Shown: positions 57,860 to 64,000 of the stretch, in pieces
How the letters are laid out: the number at the start of each line of letters is the position of its first letter
How positions within the stretch are numbered: the first letter of the stretch is position 1
From: UBA9620 sp965220695
Lineage (GTDB): Bacteria; Acidobacteriota; Vicinamibacteria; Vicinamibacterales; UBA8438
Assembly (NCBI GenBank): GCA_965220695.1
Contig: OZ244838.1
Location: forward strand, 5,208,001-5,272,000
Length of the DNA stretch: 64,000 nt
Direction of reading: 5' to 3'
Translations under genes and position numbers: made by a program
The notes under the pieces: model-generated
Database searches by the model: none
The model's input: only the letters and a program-made list of their open reading frames with translations
What the model was told of the DNA's origin: nothing

Positions 57860-60304
57860 CTAACGGCTCTTGAAGAGGTCGCTCTGCACGACCTCGTGGA
57901 TCATGGTCCGGATGGGATAGCCGTCGTCACGCAGCCGGGTCACGATGCGCTCCACCGCATCGCGGTCCGCGAACTCGATCTCGGCGCCGGTCGAATAGAC
58001 CAACAACTGCGAGCTCAGATGGCGGGCGACCTGCTCGACATCGTTCCGCAGCATGAGCCGCTTGTACTCTTCGATCCCCGCAAACGTGTCGCCCGCCGGC
58101 GTGACGCCGCTCGGGTCGACCGGGGGGCCATCGGAAAACCGCGCGCGAAATCCGAAGTCGCCACCAACGTCGTTCTCGCCGCCGGTGGTCCGGTAGTGGG
58201 TACGGAAGCCGCCGATCGGGTCGAACGACTCGAGGGCGAAGCCGGGCGGGTCGATCACCTTGTGGCAGCTCGCGCAGACCGGGTTGGCGCGATGCGCCGT
58301 CAACTGCTCGCGGATCGTCGTCGTCCCGCGCGTGTCCGGCTCCAGCCCCTCCACCCCGGCCGGGGGCGGCGGCGCCGGCTGCCCCAACAGGTTCGCCAGC
58401 ACGAAGTTGCCGCGCGGCACCGGCGAAGTCGTCGTCCCGTTCGCCGTCACCTTCAGCACGCTCGCCTGCGTCAGCAGCCCGCCGCGCGGGCTGTCCGCCG
58501 GCAGCGTCACCTTGCGCATGGCTTGCCCCTCGATACCCGGCTGGCCGTAGTGTTCCGCAAGGCGGCGGTTCAGGAACGTGAAGTCGGCATCGATCAGGCT
58601 GCCCACGCCATGGTCCGATGCGATCAGCTCGGCCAGGAACAGCTCCGTCTCGCGCGCCATCGCCTGCCCCAGCCGATCGTCGTACTCTGGATAGAGTTCC
58701 CCGTCGGGGGCAGTCGCCTTCAGTTCGTAGAGCCGGAACGCCTGGCCCACGAAGTCGCGGACGAACCGCTGGTTCTTCACGTCGTCGAGCATGCGGTCGA
58801 CCTGCTGCGCCAGCACCGCCGGCTCCGACAGCCGGCCCTCTCGCGCCGCCTCGAAGAGCTCGGGGTCCGGCATGCTGCGCCACAGGAAGTACGACAGCCG
58901 CGTCGCCAGCCCGAAGTCGTCCAGCGCCCCCGGTTCGCCCCCGTGATACAGGAACGGCGGCGCGCTGAGAATCGCGCGCAGCGGCACCCGGACCGCCTCG
59001 AGGAACGGCCGCCCGTCCGCCAGCAACGGCGCGGCAAGGCTGGCATAGGCCTCCAGCTCGCCGTCCTCGAGCGGCCGGCGGAACGCGCGCGGCGCGAACG
59101 CCGCGACGACGTCGACGACGTGCTCGTAGGGATCCTTCGTGAGCCGGACCTCGCCGGCGTCGTCGAACGCGACGCCCGCCATGAGCTGGCGGGTGCGTGC
59201 AGGAGGCCATTCGTCGTTGTCGAGGAGCGGCCCCTCGATGGTCATGGACTTGATCGCGATGCCTTCGCCCGGATAGTCCTTCATACCGCCGTATCCGACG
59301 GAGGGATCGGCCGGACGATAGGCAGCGGCGTTCGGCGGTACGACCAGATCGGCCACCGACAGACCGATCAGCTCGCCCGGGCGCAGGTACTGCGTGACCT
59401 CGACGGCCCGCGGGCCCGTGAAGTCGAACGAGCCGATCAACTCGTCCAGCGACGCGGCCACGCCCGCCTTGAGACCGCGGTACATGGTCATTGTCACCGG
59501 CGTCTCTGCCTGGTACGGATAGGCGTCCACGGTGACGCGATAGCGGCCCGGCCGGGGCACGCCGAAGCCCTCCGACATGCTGTGGAAGGTATACGTCGAG
59601 CCGAAATCGAAGAACATCACGTAGGCGTCGTCGAGCTGCTTGACGATTCCCAGGCCGAGGGCCTTGGCCACGCTGATGCCATAGAGATACCGCGACTGCG
59701 CGTAGTTGATTGTGTAGGTCTCCGGTGTCGGTCGCGGTCCGAGCGGCATGGCGGCATCGAGCGCCCGGTCGGCCGCATCGAGATAGCTCCGCACGTGCAG
59801 CGGCGACATGCTCTGGTTGGCCGCCACCGTGTCGAATCCCCCGGAGTCGGCCTCGGCCGGCAGCATCAGGCTCAGGTCCCCACCGACGGCTTCATCGACC
59901 TGCAGCAGATCCTGGATGGTGTGCGCGTACTCGAGACGCGTGAGACGACGGAGCGGGGTGCGCTGGTCCCCGCGGGCCGCGAGATTCGCGTCGACGAGCG
60001 CACGCTTCAACGACCCGAGCGCGGTCTCGGCCACTGCCGCGTCCGGTCGCCGGACGGCGGCGGGCGGCATCTCGCCGCTTTCCACCCGCTCGTAGACCCG
60101 CTCCCACGCGCGGAACGTCTCGCGGTCTGTCAGGTCGAACCCCAACTGCGCGAGGTTGAGCGGCGTCACCGTCCGTTCGCCGTGGCACGCGATGCACGAC
60201 GTCTCGATCAGCGGCGTGACGTCCGCCCCGAATGACTGGGCCGACGCGACGCCGGACACGAGTCCCAGACACGCCGCCAGGACCGCACATGTTCTGGCCG
60301 TCAT
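57860..60304 (-). CDS. DUF1592/DUF1588 cytochrome c-type protein (copy 2)
   Basis: An 814-residue exported protein, paralogous along its full length to the protein at 19327-21762. The signal peptide is AVLAACLGLVSGVASA. The N-terminal heme site CIACH is at residues 37-41, and CASCHKVIDPPGFALESFDP is in the DUF1588 region. Other shared blocks include RRLTRLEYAHTIQDLL and FLWRSMPDPELFEAAREG, and it ends YPIRTMIHEVVQSDLFKSR. GAGGGAG is about 6 nt before the ATG. It lies 33 nt after the DUF1552 gene and is co-transcribed with it. Function unknown; by family it is a periplasmic cytochrome-like protein. Confidence 0.92.
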   Translation of the reverse strand: MTARTCAVLAACLGLVSGVASAQSFGADVTPLIETSCIACHGERTVTPLNLAQLGFDLTDRETFRAWERVYERVESGEMPPAAVRRPDAAVAETALGSLKRALVDANLAARGDQRTPLRRLTRLEYAHTIQDLLQVDEAVGGDLSLMLPAEADSGGFDTVAANQSMSPLHVRSYLDAADRALDAAMPLGPRPTPETYTINYAQSRYLYGISVAKALGLGIVKQLDDAYVMFFDFGSTYTFHSMSEGFGVPRPGRYRVTVDAYPYQAETPVTMTMYRGLKAGVAASLDELIGSFDFTGPRAVEVTQYLRPGELIGLSVADLVVPPNAAAYRPADPSVGYGGMKDYPGEGIAIKSMTIEGPLLDNDEWPPARTRQLMAGVAFDDAGEVRLTKDPYEHVVDVVAAFAPRAFRRPLEDGELEAYASLAAPLLADGRPFLEAVRVPLRAILSAPPFLYHGGEPGALDDFGLATRLSYFLWRSMPDPELFEAAREGRLSEPAVLAQQVDRMLDDVKNQRFVRDFVGQAFRLYELKATAPDGELYPEYDDRLGQAMARETELFLAELIASDHGVGSLIDADFTFLNRRLAEHYGQPGIEGQAMRKVTLPADSPRGGLLTQASVLKVTANGTTTSPVPRGNFVLANLLGQPAPPPPAGVEGLEPDTRGTTTIREQLTAHRANPVCASCHKVIDPPGFALESFDPIGGFRTHYRTTGGENDVGGDFGFRARFSDGPPVDPSGVTPAGDTFAGIEEYKRLMLRNDVEQVARHLSSQLLVYSTGAEIEFADRDAVERIVTRLRDDGYPIRTMIHEVVQSDLFKSR

Positions 60305-60337
60305 CGAGCTACTCCCTCGGGGCCGAACCCCGCTCTT

Positions 60338-61612
60338 CTACGCCCACGTGAGCGTGCCGGTGCTCTGCGCGAACGCGTCCGTCTCCACCCCCATGTTCTG
60401 GAGCAGCGTCACGAACAGGTTGCACAACGGGGCATTGTGCTCTCCCTCGTGCACGATGTGCTGTCCGTGGGAGAAGCCGCCGCCGGCAACGAGAATCGGC
60501 AGGTCGACCGGCGTGTGCGCGTTGGCGTTGCCGAGGTTGCTGCCGAACAGGACCGACGTCTGGTCGAGGAGCGAGCCATGGGCATCGCTGCGCGCGGCAA
60601 GTTCCGTCATCAAGCCGGCGAAGGCCTCGACGATCTGGTGTTCGACCTTCTTCAACTGCGCGATCTTGGCCTCGTCCTGCCCGTGGTGCGACAGGCTGTG
60701 CTGATCGCCGGACACTCCGGGCACCTGCGGCACCACCCCGTGGTCGTGAATCATCAGGCTGACGACCCGCGACGAATCGGTTTCCAGAATCAGCGGAATC
60801 ATGCGGAACATGAGCCTGATGCGGCCGATGAGATCGGCGGGGTTCGGGAGGTCGGTGGGCGGCGCCTCGTCGACGACCGGCTTCGGCTTGTACTGCCAGG
60901 CCTTGACTTCGGCGAGATCCTGCTCGGCGGTTCGCACGGCGTCGTAATAGGCGTCCAGCTTGCGCTGGTCCGTCGCGCTGACCCGTCCGCGGAGCACCGA
61001 GGTCTGCGACTTCAAACGGTCGAGAATGCTGCCGCCGTCGTTGAGGCTCTGCGCCTCGCGCTCGACCTCCTCGGGCGTGCCTTGCAGGAACAGCTTTCTG
61101 AACAGATTGGCGGGGCTGGTCTCGGCCGGCACCATCGCGCCGCTCGTGGTGTAGGACTGGCTTGCCGGGGTCGCCGTTCCCAGGACCACAGACGGAAACC
61201 GCGTCACGTATCCGAGGTGATTCGCCGCCACCTGGTCGACCGAGATGCTGTTCCGGAAGCCGTCGAGTCCGGGCCGCCGCGCCGCGGTCAGCCAGGTGAT
61301 CTCGGAGTTGTGGGGCTGCCGGCCGCTCTGCTCCTCGTGCGAGAACCCCGAGAACAACGTATACCGCGACCGGTGCTGGTCGAGCAGCGTCAGATACTCG
61401 GTCGCCTCGTAGTCGGCGCCGGCCGTCCTGGGGAACCACGACGACGAGTAGAGCCCGAGCGTGCTGCAAACCGTCACCAGCCGCTTCGGTGCGACGGCGG
61501 CGGCACGGGCCAGCGCCGGCGCCATCGATTCGAGCAGCGGCAACGCCAGCGCCACGCCGGAGGCCCGCAGGAACGTGCGGCGGTCGAGTGGTCGTACGAG
61601 GGTCATCGTCAT
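60338..61612 (-). CDS. Tat-exported DUF1552 protein (copy 2)
   Basis: A 424-residue protein with a Tat signal (RPLDRRTFLRASGVALALPL). It is strongly similar to the protein at 22275-23537 (HNSEITWLTAARRPGLDGFR, GDQHSLSHHGQDEAKIAQLK, LFGSNLGNANAHTPVDLPIL). It precedes its DUF1592 partner in the same order as in locus 1, but without the extra 148-aa gene between them. Start at 61612 (MTMTLVRPLDRR); MTLVRP at 61606 is an alternative. Confidence 0.92.
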   Translation of the reverse strand: MTMTLVRPLDRRTFLRASGVALALPLLESMAPALARAAAVAPKRLVTVCSTLGLYSSSWFPRTAGADYEATEYLTLLDQHRSRYTLFSGFSHEEQSGRQPHNSEITWLTAARRPGLDGFRNSISVDQVAANHLGYVTRFPSVVLGTATPASQSYTTSGAMVPAETSPANLFRKLFLQGTPEEVEREAQSLNDGGSILDRLKSQTSVLRGRVSATDQRKLDAYYDAVRTAEQDLAEVKAWQYKPKPVVDEAPPTDLPNPADLIGRIRLMFRMIPLILETDSSRVVSLMIHDHGVVPQVPGVSGDQHSLSHHGQDEAKIAQLKKVEHQIVEAFAGLMTELAARSDAHGSLLDQTSVLFGSNLGNANAHTPVDLPILVAGGGFSHGQHIVHEGEHNAPLCNLFVTLLQNMGVETDAFAQSTGTLTWA

Positions 61613-61644
61613 CGTCTCCTGAACTGCACGTTCGGCGTGTCTAG

Positions 61645-61809
61645 AGCAGCCCGTGGCAAAAGCCCCACTGCATTCGATCGGCGCTGCATCCCACGTGGCG
61701 GCGTTGCTCCTCGGTCACAAATGCCCCAATTTGCTCCCTCGTCGCGCCTTGCCACGCGGGCGCAACGCCAATCTCGGTGCAACACGGGGTTTCACCACGG
61801 GCTGCTAGG
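61645..61809. repeat. Dispersed repeats type A, two inverted copies
   Basis: One copy is on the minus strand (61647-61680, ATGCAGTGGGGCTTTTGCCA, then CGGGCTGC) and a longer copy is on the plus strand (61712-61809, from CACAAATGCCCCAATTTGCT to CCACGGGCTGCTAGG). The rest of 61810-62025 shows no gene. Confidence 0.8.
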
Positions 61810-62025
61810 CCGCCAAGTAGACTCCGCGTGGGTCGCGTTCCCGCCGCCGCCCTGACCGGTTCAGGGCGTGTAAGCAGGCGCTCACCATATCACGCCCGAC
61901 CGTTGACGATCCAACGCGCCGGGCTCGAAAGAGGCCGCCGACTCGGGCGACGACCCGCCGGCTGACGTGCTCGAAGATCCCGGTGATGTGAGATTCACCG
62001 GAATCCGCGGCGGCACCGGCGGCGC

Positions 62026-63318
62026 CTAATTCTCCTGCGTGTGCGGCACGGTGTAGGTGATGCCGGTGTACTGCATCTCCTCCCAGGTCTGCTCACCCCA
62101 GCGCACCGGGACCGTCGCGTCCGGATTCGACTTGTTCGCGGCCGAGTTGTCATACCAGGCCGAGGCCGAGACCCTGGTACCCTTCGGCACCTTCACCGGT
62201 TCCTGGAACGCGTAGTAGGTCTGCCAGTTGAAATCATAGTTCGGCACCGAGAGCAGCGGCTCGGTCCGCCCGTCCGGATAGGTGATCTCGTACTCCCACG
62301 CCTTGCCCCGGAGATGCGTGTGCGGAAACAGCGCGTGGATCTCGGCGTCCTCGGTGAATTCGATCAGCGAGTCGACGCGCTCGTTGGCGCCGCCGGCCGC
62401 CAACTCGAAGAACACGTTGAGGAACGCGTCCGCGCGGACCTCGCGCTGCGGCGGACCGTCGGCGAAGAAGAGACCGACCTTCGACTGGTCCTTCATCGCC
62501 GTCCCGACCGCCGTATAGTGCACGTTGAACAGCAGCGTGGCCCCTTTCGGAATGCGCATCGCGGTGCCCGGTTCGAACACGACCGGATTGGTGCCGGGCG
62601 CCAGCGTGGCGATGACCCGGGACCCGCCCTGTCCCCGTTGCCCGCCGTTGCCGCTCGTCCGCGAGAACCGCTCTTCGGTCCCCGGGGGCGGGAGCTGCTC
62701 GAACGCCCTCGTCGGCGCAGCGCCGGGCTCGTCCGGCACAAGCATGTACAGGACGATGTGATGCACGGCCGGCCGCACGCCGGCCCGCAGCTCGAGCGCC
62801 CGCACCCACTTGTCCTCGGTGAAATTGCTCGCGACCCGGATGTACTGGTAATCGACCGTGCCTTCGGCCGGCACCTCGAACGCTTCCTGCATCTCGAGCA
62901 CCACGTCGGGCGTGCCGATCTGCCACCCGTCCGCGAAAAGGGGCGCCGCCGGCAGTTTCGCGCGGTCGCCTTCCGGCGCGCCGGCATCCACCCAGCGGGC
63001 AATCGTCTCCTTCTCGGCGTCGGTCAGCCCGCGCGCATTCGAGAAGGCGCCGACGTCCGGCCTGGCGTGCCAGGGCGGCATCTCGCCGCTCATGACCTTG
63101 TTCCTGATCGACCGGCTCCAGGGACGCGTCTCGGCGTAGGTGACCAGCGACATCGGCGCCGCTTCGCCGGCCCGGTGGCAGGTCACGCAGTTCTCGTAGA
63201 GAATCGGCGCCACGTGCTCGCTGAAGGTCGGCGTCGTCTCTTCCGCGCCCGCCGCCGTCACCCCCACACCCATCGCCAGGGCCATCACTCCGATCGCAAA
63301 CCGTTTCTGTCGCAACAT
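62026..63318 (-). CDS. Cytochrome c / PHM-like copper monooxygenase-type protein
   Basis: A 430-residue exported protein. After the signal peptide (IGVMALAMGVGVTAAGA) a planctomycete-type heme site is at residues 44-48 (CVTCHRAGEAAPMSL). The C-terminal two-thirds resemble the copper type II ascorbate-dependent monooxygenase (PHM/DBH) fold: paired His in RPAVHHIVLYMLVPDEP, and HTHLRGKAWEYEITYPDG in the second domain. The copper-M Met could not be placed with certainty. It may be a periplasmic oxidase with its own electron-transfer domain. ATG at 63318. Confidence 0.82.
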   Translation of the reverse strand: MLRQKRFAIGVMALAMGVGVTAAGAEETTPTFSEHVAPILYENCVTCHRAGEAAPMSLVTYAETRPWSRSIRNKVMSGEMPPWHARPDVGAFSNARGLTDAEKETIARWVDAGAPEGDRAKLPAAPLFADGWQIGTPDVVLEMQEAFEVPAEGTVDYQYIRVASNFTEDKWVRALELRAGVRPAVHHIVLYMLVPDEPGAAPTRAFEQLPPPGTEERFSRTSGNGGQRGQGGSRVIATLAPGTNPVVFEPGTAMRIPKGATLLFNVHYTAVGTAMKDQSKVGLFFADGPPQREVRADAFLNVFFELAAGGANERVDSLIEFTEDAEIHALFPHTHLRGKAWEYEITYPDGRTEPLLSVPNYDFNWQTYYAFQEPVKVPKGTRVSASAWYDNSAANKSNPDATVPVRWGEQTWEEMQYTGITYTVPHTQEN

Positions 63319-63526
63319 GTCGGGTCTCTCCAAGAGTTTGTCGTACCGTTCTTCTTTCATACGTGACGCTGCGACAGCAGGTTCACTGGACCTGCCGTGC
63401 GCGGTGAGCGTGTCGTCGGCGGCGATGCGATGCATGGTGCGTGTCCCTTCGGCTGGCGGCCCGCGGCACGAACGCGGCTGCGTTCACCCGGCGGCATGGG
63501 TTGCCTGGAGTCTGCGCCGCGGGCGC

Positions 63527-64000
63527 CTACGGCTTGGGATGCCCCAACAGCCACTCGACGACCAGCGGCGTGAAGTGATCGGACAGCTCGGGCAAATGGG
63601 CCCCGCCGGCGATGGTCCACAGTTCGGCCGACCCGCCGGGCCGGCAGCCGGCCGTGTAGCGCGTGACCGTCGACTCGGCGCCGGGCAGGCCGCGATCGAG
63701 GTCGAGCGTGGCCGCGTCGCTCCCGGCGCCAGCGCAGCCGTTGCGTGCGGCCCAGTTCTCGACCGATGTCCGGGCGCCCGGGTAGGCGCTGCCCTGAATC
63801 TCCCCGCCGTCATAGGCGATCGCGGTGTCGGCGGTGCCGTGGATCTGCAGTACGTGCACCGCATGGGCCGGCTGCGGGCGTTCCACCGTTTGATCCGCGC
63901 CGGCCAGACTCACGATGGCCGCGACCGTGCCCGAGTGGTCGTGCGCCAGCCGGTGCGCCATGAAGGCGCCGTTGGAGTGCCCGAGGATGAAGACACGTTT
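63527..64000 (-). CDS. Secreted-esterase-type alpha/beta hydrolase, 5' part missing
   Basis: The frame is open through the right edge; 157 codons are visible. The catalytic triad can be placed: Ser in ILGHSNGAFMAHRLAHDH (GHSNG), Asp in IHGTADTAIAYDGGEIQG and His in IAGGAHLPELSDHFTP. This matches the LpqC/polyhydroxybutyrate depolymerase-like esterases. The N-terminus with its signal peptide would be outside the window. It is transcribed in the same direction as the PHM-like gene, 208 nt upstream of it. Confidence 0.88.
   Translation of the reverse strand, partial: KRVFILGHSNGAFMAHRLAHDHSGTVAAIVSLAGADQTVERPQPAHAVHVLQIHGTADTAIAYDGGEIQGSAYPGARTSVENWAARNGCAGAGSDAATLDLDRGLPGAESTVTRYTAGCRPGGSAELWTIAGGAHLPELSDHFTPLVVEWLLGHPKP

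Noticed and set aside
57704..60235. 843-codon open frame on the plus strand
   Set aside because: Shadow of the second DUF1592 gene; low-complexity composition.

Overview
The window is high-GC bacterial DNA. Its gene set points to an Acidobacteriota genome, most plausibly of the Vicinamibacteria type. The clues are two DUF1592/DUF1588 cytochrome proteins each paired with a Tat-exported DUF1552 protein, an Oar-like TonB receptor with an N-terminal carboxypeptidase-regulatory domain, CRTAC1/ASPIC-UnbV beta-propeller proteins beside TPR proteins, an acidobacterial VWFA-type protein, a DUF5916 outer-membrane protein and a cytochrome-PHM-like fusion. The taxonomic placement is inference; no rRNA or tRNA gene was seen.

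Region 1 (1-18.2 kb) is an accessory island built from layered mobile elements. It opens with a partial RadC-like gene and its overlapping partner, a small unknown ORF, and a complete IS1182-type element flanked by CTAG. An Mrr-like endonuclease with an HARE-HTH domain follows. Next is an IS21-type element (about 5101-13970) whose istB is cut in two by a 6.2-kb insertion. That insertion consists of an IS91-type unit (HUH transposase plus tyrosine recombinase) and a complete recombinase-in-trio (RIT) element with three overlapping tyrosine recombinase genes and 35-bp perfect inverted ends. Beyond the IS21 end lies a three-gene operon with a DUF6036/AbiEii-like nucleotidyltransferase, then a chimeric integrase/IS66 pseudogene flanked by 75-bp direct repeats.

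Region 2 (18.2-35.4 kb) is more chromosomal. It holds a secreted metallo-beta-lactamase-fold hydrolase, the first DUF1592/DUF1552 locus (with the tail of a lost third copy), a DUF5916 barrel protein, a VapBC-type toxin-antitoxin pair with a probable leaderless promoter and palindromic operator, and a bactofilin-like membrane protein. A SpoIIE-type phosphatase, LytS-type kinase and LytTR regulator form an overlapping operon. A TPR lipoprotein and an FG-GAP/ASPIC-UnbV protein are transcribed divergently.

Region 3 (35.4-38.1 kb) is repeat-rich: a 20-bp tandem repeat, dispersed repeats, gene fragments and an uncharacterised three-gene overlapping operon.

Region 4 (38.1-49.8 kb) is a minus-strand block of exported proteins: an Oar-like TonB receptor with a 13-nt G tract near its 3' end, a TPR/carboxypeptidase-regulatory protein, a VWFA protein, a small regulatory-domain protein, two FG-GAP proteins and a large TPR protein. 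It looks like a cell-surface and secretion module.

Region 5 (49.9-64 kb) has a lone CoxL-type molybdenum hydroxylase subunit, an HicBA-like pair in which HicB carries an extra N-terminal HTH, a NIPSNAP protein, a secreted protein of unknown function, an M20 amidohydrolase, an OmpA lipoprotein, the second DUF1592/DUF1552 pair, a cytochrome/PHM-like protein, and a secreted-esterase-type hydrolase cut by the window edge. Short dispersed repeats sharing the core CACCACGGGCTGC recur between genes across the whole chromosomal part.
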